This document shows, piece after piece, positions 17,156 through 25,769 of a DNA stretch of 64,000 bases. Position 1 is the stretch's first letter, and the number at the start of each line of letters is the position of its first letter. The DNA is from CAVQNQ01 sp963714205 (GTDB taxonomy: Bacteria; Acidobacteriota; Terriglobia; Bryobacterales; Bryobacteraceae): assembly GCA_963714205.1 (NCBI GenBank), contig CAVQNQ010000008.1:62001-126000 (forward strand), read 5' to 3'. Under the pieces are notes generated by a model that made no database searches, was not told where the DNA came from, and saw nothing but the letters and a program-made list of their open reading frames with translations. The position numbers were made by a program, and so were the translations under genes.

Positions 17156-17713
17156 ATGGCGGCCGATTCCACCGAGGGTTCGCTCAAACAGCGCGGCGTG
17201 CGCCTCACGCGGCAGCGCCAGATCCTGCTCGAACTCATTGATCGGACCGGCGACCATCTGGATGCCGAGCGGCTGTATCGCCTGGCCAAGGAACGCGATC
17301 CCAAGCTCAACCGCGTGACGGTCTATCGAACCCTCAAGATGCTGAAGTCCGGCGGCCTGGTGGACGAGCTCGATCTGATGCATTATGGCGGCGACCAGCA
17401 CTACTACGAGACCCGCCTGAAACAGGAGCACGCCCACATCATCTGCCTGCGCTGCGGCAAGGTGGAGGAGTTTTACGGAGAGCCGTTGCAGCGTTTGCGG
17501 CGGCAGGTCGAGAGCCACCTCGGCTTTCAGGTGCTGCTGGCCCGCACCGAAGTGGGCGGCTACTGCGCGCACTGCCAGGCGCTGCGGACGCGCGAAGTGG
17601 AAGAGTTGCGAAAACGCCTGGTTGAGGCCGAGGCCGTCAAGCCGGCCCCCGCCGGCGAGAAACCCGGCCGGGCGCCCGCCAAAACGCGCCGCCAGCGCGC
17701 CGGACGCGAATAA
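17156..17713 (+). CDS. Fur family transcriptional regulator
   Basis: A 185-residue protein starting at the ATG at 17156 with GGAAAG eight bases upstream (a TTG 24 bases earlier is unlikely). The winged helix is typical: GVRLTRQRQILLELI, then NRVTVYRTLKML as the recognition region. Metal sites are visible: a HAHIICLRCGKVEEF segment and a CAHC pair near residue 145, so it has structural zinc plus a regulatory metal site. The C-terminal 45 residues are Lys/Arg/Pro-rich and go beyond the family. It could be Fur, Zur or PerR; the sequence alone does not decide. Its stop codon directly abuts the start of the phosphatase gene, so the two are one operon. Confidence 0.85.
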   Translation: MAADSTEGSLKQRGVRLTRQRQILLELIDRTGDHLDAERLYRLAKERDPKLNRVTVYRTLKMLKSGGLVDELDLMHYGGDQHYYETRLKQEHAHIICLRCGKVEEFYGEPLQRLRRQVESHLGFQVLLARTEVGGYCAHCQALRTREVEELRKRLVEAEAVKPAPAGEKPGRAPAKTRRQRAGRE

Positions 17714-19426
17714 ATGACGATGAACCCCGCGCCCGATTCCGCTCCCGCCTTGCGAACGGCCTCGCTGGTGGTGATCGACCCCGGCGGGCACCGCACCCGC
17801 GTGCCCATCGCGCCCCTGCCTCTGCTGATCGGACGGCAGCCCGAGAGCCACATCATCGTCCGGGACAGCCGCGTGTCGCGCTCGCACGCGCGCATCGTGG
17901 CGGAGAACGGCGAGTACGTGATCGAGGATTGCGGAAGCCGTCACGGGACCTTCGTGAACGGCCGCCGGATCTCGCGGCAGGTGCTGCGCGATTCCGACAC
18001 CATCGATTTCGGCGCGCAGGATTCCTACAAGCTGGTCTTCGCCACCGATGGCGCCGAGCTGAAGCGCCTGATGGAGCAGATGAACCCGTCCGAGAAGACC
18101 GCACCGCCGCCCGGAGTGGGCAGCAATCTGGCCAAGCTGCGGGCCATCCTGGACCTGGCGCGGACCATGCAGAGTTCTTTTTCGGTGGATGACGTGCTCG
18201 CCTCCGTCGTGGATGCCGCCCTCGCCGTCACCGGCGCCGAGCGCGGCTTCCTGCTGCTGCGCGGCGCCAAGGGCCTGGATATCCGCGTATCGCGTAACCG
18301 CAGCGGGCAGCAGCTCAGCGACAGCGATCTGCGCGTGCCGCGCGAGGTGCTCCATCGCGCGCTCGAGCATCGCCGCGAGCTCCTGTACATGAATTTCGAT
18401 CCGCTGGGCGCGGACGAGACACGGCCCCGCGGCAGCATCGCCGATCTGGAACTGCGCAGCGTGATCTGCGTCCCCCTGGTTCGCATCCGCACTACCTTCG
18501 GCGACACCACCAGCGTGCTTTCCACGGGCAGCGAGACCGTGGGCCTGCTCTACATGGATTCGCGCCTCTCGGCGGCGGATATGGCCGGCGGCAACCGCGA
18601 GCTGCTGCAAACCCTGGCCATCGAGGCCTCCACGGTGCTCGAAAACGCCCGTTTGCTCGAAGAGGAGCGCACCAAGCAGCAGATGGAGCAGGAGCTGGGC
18701 CTGGCGCGGACCATCCAGCAGAGCCTGCTCCCGGGCAAGCTGCCCGCGCAAGGATGGCTGCGGGCCGCCGGCAGCAGCGTGGCCTCGCGTGAAGTGGGCG
18801 GCGATTATTACGACGTGATCCAGGTGAACCCGCGTTGCTGGTCGGCGGTGGTGGCGGATGTCTCCGGCAAGGGCGTCGGCTCGGCGCTCCTGGCTTCCCT
18901 CTTCCAGGGGGCGCTCATCACGGCCACCGACGATCCCGCTGCTCTGGGACGCCGGATGGCGCGGCTGAACCGCTTCCTTCTCGAACGCACGAGCGGCGAG
19001 AAGTACGCCACGGCGTTCTATTGCCTGCTCTGTTCCGATGGGCGCTTCAGCTTCGTCAACGCAGCCCACTGTCCGCCGCTGATAGCGGGCGCCGGCGGGA
19101 GCCTGCGCGCTCTGGAGGCCAGCGGCATGCCCGTGGGGCTGCTCGACACCGCGGAATTTACCGTGATGGCGGACCGCCTGGATCCCGGCGACAAGGTAGT
19201 GATCTATACCGATGGCGTCACCGAGGCGCAGAACGCGGCGGGCGAATTCTTCGGCCGCAAGCGCCTGCGCGAGATTGTGGCGGCGCGCGCCGCCGAACCG
19301 TGCGCGTCCATCCACGACGCAATTCAATCCGGGGTGGCGGCCTTCACCGAGGGAACCGCGCAATCCGACGACATTACCGTGGTGGTGCTGGAATTCGTCG
19401 GCGAGGAGTCCGCCGCCGCGCTATAG
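17714..19426 (+). CDS. FHA-GAF-PP2C (SpoIIE/RsbU-type) serine phosphatase
   Basis: A 570-residue cytoplasmic signalling protein. An FHA domain (residues 17-112, with LIGRQPES, SRVSRSHARI and GSRHGTFVNG) binds phosphothreonine peptides. A GAF domain (about 140-300) and a coiled coil (EEERTKQQMEQELGLARTIQ) lead into a PP2C/SpoIIE phosphatase (about 340-565) with the metal Asp residues in GGDYYDV, ADVSGKG and DDITVVVLEF. Proteins built like this dephosphorylate anti-anti-sigma factors in a partner-switching cascade. The ATG directly follows the stop codon of the fur-type gene. Its own stop codon is shared with the convergent regulator gene through the palindrome CTATAG. No partner anti-sigma is found nearby. 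Confidence 0.9.
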   Translation: MTMNPAPDSAPALRTASLVVIDPGGHRTRVPIAPLPLLIGRQPESHIIVRDSRVSRSHARIVAENGEYVIEDCGSRHGTFVNGRRISRQVLRDSDTIDFGAQDSYKLVFATDGAELKRLMEQMNPSEKTAPPPGVGSNLAKLRAILDLARTMQSSFSVDDVLASVVDAALAVTGAERGFLLLRGAKGLDIRVSRNRSGQQLSDSDLRVPREVLHRALEHRRELLYMNFDPLGADETRPRGSIADLELRSVICVPLVRIRTTFGDTTSVLSTGSETVGLLYMDSRLSAADMAGGNRELLQTLAIEASTVLENARLLEEERTKQQMEQELGLARTIQQSLLPGKLPAQGWLRAAGSSVASREVGGDYYDVIQVNPRCWSAVVADVSGKGVGSALLASLFQGALITATDDPAALGRRMARLNRFLLERTSGEKYATAFYCLLCSDGRFSFVNAAHCPPLIAGAGGSLRALEASGMPVGLLDTAEFTVMADRLDPGDKVVIYTDGVTEAQNAAGEFFGRKRLREIVAARAAEPCASIHDAIQSGVAAFTEGTAQSDDITVVVLEFVGEESAAAL

Positions 19427-20725
19427 CTTCATGCGCTCGAGCTTACGGTAGAGCGTCTTGCGTTCGATGCCCAGGAGTTGCGCGGCCTTGCTCTTGTTGC
19501 CGCCCGTGGCCGCCAGGACGCGCCGGATCTGGTCCTCTTCGGCGTCCGCCAGCGTCTCCACCGGCCGCTCGCGCGATTCCATGGCGGTGAGAGCGTGGTG
19601 AACGCTTTCGCCATCGATGCGGTCCGCCAGGATCGTCAGCCGCTCGATGAGGTGCTGCAACTGCCGCACGTTCCCCGGCCAGGTGTAGTCCTCGAGCGCG
19701 CGCAAGCCGGAATCCATCAGCTTCACGTCGCGGTTGTAGCGGCCGTTGTATTTGTTGAGATAGAAGCGCGCCAGCAGGTGGATATCCGTGCGGCGCTCGC
19801 GCAGCGGCGGCAGGGCGATGCGCACGGTGTTCAGGCGGTACCACAGGTCCTCGCGAAACTTCTTCTCCTCCACCATGCGCTGCAGGTTGCGGTTGCTGGC
19901 GGCGATCACGCGCACGTCCACGGGTTTGGAGCGCGACGCGCCCACCGGCCGGATCTCGTGCCCCTCCAGAAAACGCAGCAGGGCCAACTGGAAATTCGGC
20001 TCGATGTCGCCGATCTCGTCCAGGAAAACCGTGCCGCGGTGGGCCGCCTCGAAAACCCCCACGCGGTCGCGGTCCGCGCCCGTGAACGCGCCCCGCACGG
20101 CCCCGAACAGCTCGCTTTCGAGCAGCGAGGGCGTGATGGAGCCGCAATCCACCGGCACGAATTCCTGGCTCGCCCGCCGGCTGTAGCGGTGGATCATGCG
20201 AGCCACCAGTTCCTTGCCCGTTCCGGTTTCGCCCTCGACGATCACGGTGGCATCGGTGGGCGCGGCGCGCGAGACGGTCTTGTAGATCTCGACCATGGCC
20301 GGAGAGCTGCCGATCATCTCCGATTCGGGCAGTTCCTCCTCTTCGGCTTCGTCTTCGCCGCCGGCGCGGGAGGCTTCGGCCCGCTCGATGGCGTCGATCA
20401 TCACGTCCAGGTCGAAAGGCTTGGCGATGTAATCGAACGCTCCGCCGCGCGTGGCCGCCACGGTGGTCTCGATGGTGCCGCGCCCGGTCATCAGGATCAC
20501 CGAGCAGCGCGGGTCCTTGCGCTTGGCCGCGTCCAGAACGTCGAGGCCGGTGCGCTCATCCACGTAAATATCGGAGATCACGATCGGGTAAGCGTTCTCG
20601 CCCAGGCGATCGATCGCCTCGCCGGTCGTCGAGACCGCGTCCACCGCGTATCCCTGCGCCTCGAGCGCGGTCAGGATGGTGAATTGCAAAGCCGGATCGT
20701 CTTCGACTAACAGTAACCGTTGCAT
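19421..20725 (-). CDS. NtrC family sigma-54-dependent response regulator
   Basis: A 434-residue regulator. The receiver domain (1-120) has VEDDPA, the phospho-acceptor Asp in VISDIYVDE, the Thr in LMTGRG and Lys in AKPFD. The AAA+ domain has Walker A GETGTGKE, the GAFTGA loop that contacts sigma-54, Walker B FLDEIGDIE and sensor residues. A Fis-type helix-turn-helix (NKSKAAQLLGIERKTLYRKL) closes the protein. Its ATG overlaps the kinase stop by one base (TGATG), so kinase and regulator are coupled. It activates sigma-54 promoters on phosphorylation. Target genes cannot be read from the window. Confidence 0.93.
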   Translation of the reverse strand: MQRLLLVEDDPALQFTILTALEAQGYAVDAVSTTGEAIDRLGENAYPIVISDIYVDERTGLDVLDAAKRKDPRCSVILMTGRGTIETTVAATRGGAFDYIAKPFDLDVMIDAIERAEASRAGGEDEAEEEELPESEMIGSSPAMVEIYKTVSRAAPTDATVIVEGETGTGKELVARMIHRYSRRASQEFVPVDCGSITPSLLESELFGAVRGAFTGADRDRVGVFEAAHRGTVFLDEIGDIEPNFQLALLRFLEGHEIRPVGASRSKPVDVRVIAASNRNLQRMVEEKKFREDLWYRLNTVRIALPPLRERRTDIHLLARFYLNKYNGRYNRDVKLMDSGLRALEDYTWPGNVRQLQHLIERLTILADRIDGESVHHALTAMESRERPVETLADAEEDQIRRVLAATGGNKSKAAQLLGIERKTLYRKLERMKL

Positions 20726-22626
20726 CAGTGCCGTTCCGCGGCGGTGGCCGAAGCGGCCGAGGCGGCCGCCGGAAGGGCCAGCGTGAAGCAGGACCCTTCA
20801 CCCGGCTGGCTGACTACCTCGATCGCGCCGCCATGCTGTTCCACGATCTGCTGGACGATCGAAAGGCCGATACCGGTTCCCGCCTCCCCGGACTCCTCAG
20901 CCTTCCTGGTCCGGTAAAACTTCTGAAAAATCTGCTTGGCTTCCTTCTGGTCCAATCCAATGCCCTGGTCTCTCACCGCGATCCGGATATGGCCGTGATC
21001 CCGCCATCCGGCCACCGTCACGGTGCTTCGCTGCGGGGAGTACTTCACTGCATTGGTAAGTAAATTGTAGCAGGCGTATTCCATCAGCTCGCGGTCGCCG
21101 GCGATCTCGAGCCCCGCGGGAATCGGCTCCAGTTCGATCGCAATGTGTTTGCGTTCGGCCAGCGGGCGCACGCGCGCGATGCAGACCTCCACCATCTCCG
21201 CCACAGGGATGGTTTCATGCTTCAGTTCCATGTGGCCGGCCGTGAGCCGCTCCACGTTGAGGAAGATCTCCACCATGCGCGCCAGGCGCTTCGATTCGGA
21301 GTTGATCAATAGGGCGATCTGCTTCCGCTTCTCCTCGGGCAGGGCGTAGCGCGAAATCATCTCGCTCGATCCCTGGATGGCCGAGAGCGGCGTGCGCATC
21401 TCGTGCGTCACAAAATGCATGGCTTGCTGATAGCGTTCGCGGGCGCTCTGCTCCGTGCGCCAGTCGCGCCGCACCACCAGGTGATAAAAGCTCGCCGCGG
21501 CCAGCGCCGCCAGCCACGCCGAAAAAACCGGGCTGGCGAAGGGAAGCACGCGCTGGTGAGCAAAAAAAACGTAGGGCGTCACCATGGCGGTAGCCACCAC
21601 CGCTCCGCCGCCCGCGTATGCCCACCATCCGGGCAGATATCGGAATGCCAGACCCGCGGCGATAGCCAGGGCCAGGCTGAACAAGAACGTCCAGACCATG
21701 GGCACATCCGGTAGGAACATTCGCTGGGCCATGGTCTCGAACGCGTCGGCGTGAATCCGGATCCCCGAGATGGTCTGGCCGCCGGCGTAAGGCGTGAAAA
21801 GGCGGTCGAGCATGCTGGGAGCGGTCACGCCCGCAAACACCACCTTGCCGGCGAACCTGGCGGCCAATGCGGGCCGGGCCAGCAGATCGGCCAGCGCGAC
21901 GCTGGGAACGCCGCGGCCGGGCGGCAAGTACCGTATCCGCATCAGGGCGCCGGCGGCCACATTGCCCCCCGAAGGTATCACTGGGATGGCCACGTCGCCC
22001 ACCTGGATCTCGGAGGCGCTTCCGCCCGCGGCCAGCGATACCGATTCCGTGATCGGCTGACCGCGGCTCAGCCGGAAGGCCTCCAGCGCCAGGGCCCAGC
22101 GGCGGTCCCGGGCGGCCCGCATCTCGAGCGGGATCGAGCGCGTCACCGAATCGCTTTCATCGGGCTGCGCGTAGGCATGGCCGATCGCCTTGGCCCATCG
22201 CCCGAATTCCGGCTTAGGATCCTCCCAGCGCACTGGGTCGCCTTGAAACAGCGATACCAGCGCCAGGTTGGGCGTTTCGCGGAAAGCCTCCTCCAGCGCG
22301 CGATCCTCGGCGGCGTCGCCTTCATCGGTGAGGATCACGTCCACCGCGACAGCCGCGGGACGAGCGGCCGCTACCAGGCGGAGCCCGTCGGCCAGCGGTT
22401 TGCGAATGTGCCGCATACCGCCCAGCTTCACCAGCGAAGCCTCGTCGATCTCCAGAATCGCCGCCTGCGTTTGCCACGGCCGGGGCTGGTAGAGCCGGAA
22501 CCAGTAATCGTAAGCCGCATTGTCCAACGGGCGCCCGAAGGCCCAGCTCGCCAGCATGGCCGCCGCAAAGGCCGCCGCCAGCAGCCCCACATACGCCGCC
22601 GTCCTCTTGGATGCCCGCCGCTTCAT
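20725..22626 (-). CDS. CHASE2-domain sensor histidine kinase
   Basis: A 633-residue membrane kinase. A first membrane segment (residues 10-30) is followed by a periplasmic CHASE2 domain (LDNAAYDYWFRLY, ILEIDEASL, then KVVFAGVTAPSM), three closely spaced membrane helices (about 310-400), a HisKA domain with the phospho-acceptor in HFVTHEMRTPLSAIQG, and an HATPase domain (NLLTNAVKYSP, DQGIGLD, TGIGLSIVQQI). It phosphorylates the NtrC-type regulator that follows with a one-base overlap. CHASE2 ligands are mostly unknown. The tail is Ala-rich and short. Confidence 0.93.
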   Translation of the reverse strand: MKRRASKRTAAYVGLLAAAFAAAMLASWAFGRPLDNAAYDYWFRLYQPRPWQTQAAILEIDEASLVKLGGMRHIRKPLADGLRLVAAARPAAVAVDVILTDEGDAAEDRALEEAFRETPNLALVSLFQGDPVRWEDPKPEFGRWAKAIGHAYAQPDESDSVTRSIPLEMRAARDRRWALALEAFRLSRGQPITESVSLAAGGSASEIQVGDVAIPVIPSGGNVAAGALMRIRYLPPGRGVPSVALADLLARPALAARFAGKVVFAGVTAPSMLDRLFTPYAGGQTISGIRIHADAFETMAQRMFLPDVPMVWTFLFSLALAIAAGLAFRYLPGWWAYAGGGAVVATAMVTPYVFFAHQRVLPFASPVFSAWLAALAAASFYHLVVRRDWRTEQSARERYQQAMHFVTHEMRTPLSAIQGSSEMISRYALPEEKRKQIALLINSESKRLARMVEIFLNVERLTAGHMELKHETIPVAEMVEVCIARVRPLAERKHIAIELEPIPAGLEIAGDRELMEYACYNLLTNAVKYSPQRSTVTVAGWRDHGHIRIAVRDQGIGLDQKEAKQIFQKFYRTRKAEESGEAGTGIGLSIVQQIVEQHGGAIEVVSQPGEGSCFTLALPAAASAASATAAERH

Positions 22627-22680
22627 GCGCTTCGAGGCCCTTCGCTTCCGGTCCCTTTGTTCCAGTATAGGTTGGGGCGC

Positions 22681-23391
22681 TTAGCGCAGGCTGAGGCCGC
22701 CATCCACCGCCAGAATCTGCCCGGTGACGAAGTTGGAAGCCTTGAGAAAGTAAACCACCGCATCGGCCACTTCCTCCGGCGTGCCACCGCGCTGTGCCGG
22801 TGTGGCGCTGATCATGCGCAGCCCGCTCTCGTCGATATCCGCGAAGGGGATCACGCCCGGCGCCACCGAATTCACCGTGATCTCCGGGGCCAGGGCCTTA
22901 GCCAGCGCGCGGGTCAGCATGATCGCCCCGGCTTTCGACGCGCAGTAATGGACGTGCTCCGCCCACGGGCGAATGCCGCCGAGGGAGCTGATATTGACGA
23001 TGCGGCCGCCGCCGGTGCGCCGCATCAGCCGGGCGGCGTGCTGGCAGCAAAAGAACACCGCCTTCAGGTTCACCGAGTGAATGAAGTCCCAATCCCGCTC
23101 GGTGATCTCGAGGGGGTCGAAGCGAGTGAAGCGGGCCGCGTTATTGACCAGTCCATCCAGGCGTCCGAAGCGTTCGCCGATTTCGCCGAACAGGGCAGCG
23201 ATCTCCTCCACGCTTTCGAGATTGGCTCGCACGAGCGCTGCGCCCCCGCACTCGGCAGCCGTCCGGCGGGCCTCTTCTTCCGACGTGTGATAGTGGATCA
23301 CCACGCGCGCGCCCTCCCGCGCCAGCCGCAGCGCGATGCCGCGCCCGATGCGCTTGGCTGCCCCGGTGACGAGGATGACTTTACCGGTCAC
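22681..23391 (-). CDS. SDR oxidoreductase, pteridine-reductase/FolM-like
   Basis: A 236-residue short-chain dehydrogenase starting at a GTG at 23391, with AAGGAG eight bases upstream; the frame is open far beyond, but that part is the mirror of the transporter gene. The motif TGAAKRIGRG (TGxxxRxG rather than the common TGxxxGxG) is the hallmark of pteridine reductases and FolM. NNAA, the Ser in ISSLGG, YCASK (Tyr-x-x-x-Lys) and a final VDGG follow. It probably reduces dihydrobiopterin or dihydromonapterin with NADPH; other carbonyl substrates are possible. It lies downstream of the kinase gene's start and is separated from it by about 55 bases. Confidence 0.85.
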   Translation of the reverse strand: MTGKVILVTGAAKRIGRGIALRLAREGARVVIHYHTSEEEARRTAAECGGAALVRANLESVEEIAALFGEIGERFGRLDGLVNNAARFTRFDPLEITERDWDFIHSVNLKAVFFCCQHAARLMRRTGGGRIVNISSLGGIRPWAEHVHYCASKAGAIMLTRALAKALAPEITVNSVAPGVIPFADIDESGLRMISATPAQRGGTPEEVADAVVYFLKASNFVTGQILAVDGGLSLR

Positions 23392-23420
23392 GACGGCTCC
23401 TTGGGGGGAAGACCCCAAAC

Positions 23421-23508
23421 TCACCGCGGAGACGCGGAGACGCGGAGAAGGGCCCTTCTCTTGGCTCGTTCTCCGCGAAATCTCCGCGTCTCCGCGTCTC
23501 CGCGGTGA
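23421..23508. repeat. Long perfect inverted repeat built from GCGGAGAC units
   Basis: The left arm (23421-23448) and the right arm (23481-23508) are exact reverse complements over 28 bases with a 32-base spacer. Each arm is itself a short tandem of GCGGAGAC, preceded by TCACC. Families of such palindromes built from GCGGAGAC-like words are interspersed in several bacterial phyla, so this is probably one copy of a dispersed REP/MITE-like element. It sits between two leftward genes, the MFS transporter and the SDR, where it could also end or stabilise transcripts. No transposase is associated. Confidence 0.85.
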
Positions 23509-23534
23509 GCAGAGGGCGTTCTCTGCAGGCAGCC

Positions 23535-24830
23535 CTACACCGTCGGCTCTCCATGAATCTCGATCTCCTCGGGCTCGATGCCCGTGTAGGCCGGCTCGGG
23601 CAAGCGGCCAGTCAAATGGGCCCAGCCCCAGAATATCGCGGTCGTCGAGCTGAGCGCGCCCGCCACCGCCCCGATCGTGCGCGGGTCCCAGTGCTCGGAG
23701 GCGATCCCCGCCGCCGTCATGGAGAGCAGCATCACCGACCAGGTGGTGGTTTCCAGTGTGGCGAAGACCCGGCCGCGAAATTCGTTGGGCACGTGGCGCA
23801 GCAACTGGGACATGTTCACCACCGAGCTGAATCCCACCCCCGCCCGCGAAAGCGCGATGAACACCAGGGCCAGCGGAAAGCTGCGCATCTGGCTGAACAG
23901 AATGTACGACCCGCCGTGCACCACGTAACAGATGGCCACGCTCCGCTTGTAATCCGTGAAGCTCAGCCGGCGGCCTATCGTGTAAGCCAGCGCGCCGCCG
24001 CACAGCAGCCCCACTCCCGCGCAGCTCCATACCTCGCCCAGGCCGGCGGGACCCCGATTGAACACGATCTCGCCGAACACGCTGAACAGGATCTGCGCCG
24101 CGCCTCCGCCAGTGGCCCATCCCACGTTCACCATGGCCAGCCCCATGATCAGCGGAACCGAGCGCATGTAGCGCAGCCCCTCCACGTACTCGTGCCACGG
24201 GCGCACCACCTGGGCCTCCGTGAGGGACCGGCGCGGCGGGCGGAATCCGCGGCCCGCCAGGAACAGCCGCGAGATGCAGAAGGCCGAAACCAGGAACGAG
24301 ACGGAGTTGCCGAAGAAGGCCCACTTATAGCCGAACTGCATCACGCTCGTGCCGCCCAGAAAAGTGCCGATCGTCAGCGTGGTCCATTGCGTGGTCTGGG
24401 TGAGCGAGTTGGCGGTGTGTAATTCCTCTTCAGTGGCGATGGCCGGCAGAATGGCCGCACGCCCGCTGGTGAAGAACGGGGACGCCGCCATCAGCAGCGC
24501 GCTGAGCACGTAAAGCAGCCAGGTGTCGTGGCGATGCAGCGTGAAGATGAAGCCCATGGCCACCACTGCGCGCACCAGGTCGCTGGCGATCATGACGCGC
24601 TTGCGGTCGAACCGGTCCAGCGCCACGCCCGCCAAAGGCCCCACCATGATGGCCGGAATGGCGCGCGCCAGCATTACGCCGCTCACCACCAGGCCGGAGC
24701 GGGTAGTGGCCACCGCCAGGCTGAATACCGCGATGTTGTTGAAGTGATCGCCGGCCTCGCTGACGATCTGGCCGATCCACGTGTTGCGATAGTTCCGGTT
24801 CCGCCGCAGCAGCGAAACGAATGCGTTCAC
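23535..24830 (-). CDS. MFS transporter
   Basis: A 431-residue protein with about twelve membrane segments. The family motif between helices 2 and 3 is visible (LAGVALDRFDRKRVM), as is the pattern of MFS_3/enterobactin-exporter-like proteins (RNYRNTWIGQIVSEAGDHFN at the start). The start is a GTG at 24830 that overlaps the stop of the EamA gene by four bases (GTGA), so the two transporters are translated together. Substrate unknown: lipophilic drugs, siderophores or lysophospholipids are typical of the subgroup. The last 30 residues form an acidic cytoplasmic tail. Confidence 0.88.
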   Translation of the reverse strand: MNAFVSLLRRNRNYRNTWIGQIVSEAGDHFNNIAVFSLAVATTRSGLVVSGVMLARAIPAIMVGPLAGVALDRFDRKRVMIASDLVRAVVAMGFIFTLHRHDTWLLYVLSALLMAASPFFTSGRAAILPAIATEEELHTANSLTQTTQWTTLTIGTFLGGTSVMQFGYKWAFFGNSVSFLVSAFCISRLFLAGRGFRPPRRSLTEAQVVRPWHEYVEGLRYMRSVPLIMGLAMVNVGWATGGGAAQILFSVFGEIVFNRGPAGLGEVWSCAGVGLLCGGALAYTIGRRLSFTDYKRSVAICYVVHGGSYILFSQMRSFPLALVFIALSRAGVGFSSVVNMSQLLRHVPNEFRGRVFATLETTTWSVMLLSMTAAGIASEHWDPRTIGAVAGALSSTTAIFWGWAHLTGRLPEPAYTGIEPEEIEIHGEPTV

Positions 24831-25714
24831 CTGCCCCGCTCCGCCAGGAAGAGTCCCGCCAGAATGACTAAGCCTGGAAAGAGCAGGGCCGGCGTGACCG
24901 GCTCCGCCAGCAGCAAGGCGCCGAACAGAGTGGCCACCGGAGGCTGCAGGTAGCCGAATGCCGTGGCGCGGGATGGCTCCAGTTGGGCCAGCACGCGATA
25001 GTAGATCAGGTAACACAGCACCGAAGAGACCAGCGACATGTACAGCGCGCATGCCCAGCCCAGCCAGGAAACGTGGCTGAAGGCGAAGCCGGCTCCCCGC
25101 GCGATGAGCAGCGGAGCCGCCAGGATCGCCCCGCCCGCATATCCGAACGCGGTGATCGTGGTTCCGCTGTAGCTCTTAGTAGCGGACTTGCCGAACACGT
25201 TGAACAGAGCGAAGGTCACCGATCCGCCGAAGCAGATCAGGTCGCCGGCCCAGGCGGATTCCACGCCCGCGGGCGCCGTCGGCTCGAACCACTTCAGCGC
25301 GGCCACCCCCGCCAGCGCCAGCGCCAGGCCGCCCAGCTTTGCGGCGGTGATACGCTCCAGGCCGCGCGCCGCCGCCAGCAGCAGTACCAGGAGAGGCGCA
25401 AGGTTGGAGAAAATCACCCCATGCGCCACGCTGGTGCGGCTGATGCCGAAGACCCATAGAAGCTGCGTGCCGGCCGCTCCTATCACCCCCGCCACGAGCA
25501 GTGTGGGCAATTCGGCGATATCCCAGGTTTCGCGCTTCCAGCGCCGCTCCCAAACGTAGAAGGGGACCATCGCCGCAGCCGCCACGCACAAGCGCAGCGG
25601 GCTCAGCACCCCGGCGGGGAACTCACGCAGCGCGATCTTTCCCGCCACGTAATTGGCCGACCAGCCGGCCACCACCAGGCCGATCCACAGCCACAGGAAG
25701 CGCCGGCCGCTCAA
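24827..25714 (-). CDS. EamA family (DMT superfamily) transporter
   Basis: A 295-residue membrane protein with ten predicted helices in two EamA repeats. The start is a TTG at 25714: GGAGGAG lies eight bases upstream and this gives the normal family length; an open frame continues another 58 codons but would add an Arg-rich, non-membrane leader. The typical patterns FGISRTSVAHGVIFSNLAPL and ATAFGYLQPPVATLFGALLL are present. Members export small metabolites, often amino acids or purines. It overlaps the MFS gene by four bases. Confidence 0.85.
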   Translation of the reverse strand: MSGRRFLWLWIGLVVAGWSANYVAGKIALREFPAGVLSPLRLCVAAAAMVPFYVWERRWKRETWDIAELPTLLVAGVIGAAGTQLLWVFGISRTSVAHGVIFSNLAPLLVLLLAAARGLERITAAKLGGLALALAGVAALKWFEPTAPAGVESAWAGDLICFGGSVTFALFNVFGKSATKSYSGTTITAFGYAGGAILAAPLLIARGAGFAFSHVSWLGWACALYMSLVSSVLCYLIYYRVLAQLEPSRATAFGYLQPPVATLFGALLLAEPVTPALLFPGLVILAGLFLAERGR

Positions 25715-25769
25715 CCCAGGGACTCCTCCCCAAGCGCCCACGCCAACCGGATGCGCCGGAAAATTTCGA

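Noticed and set aside
17135..19363. 742-codon open frame on the minus strand
   Set aside because: Antisense to the Fur-type and phosphatase genes; composition is His/Gln/Arg-rich without any motif.
22681..24324. 547-residue fusion of an SDR with a long N-terminal extension
   Set aside because: The extension is antisense-frame noise over the MFS gene and crosses the palindromic repeat; a GTG with a strong ribosome binding site at 23391 gives a normal SDR.
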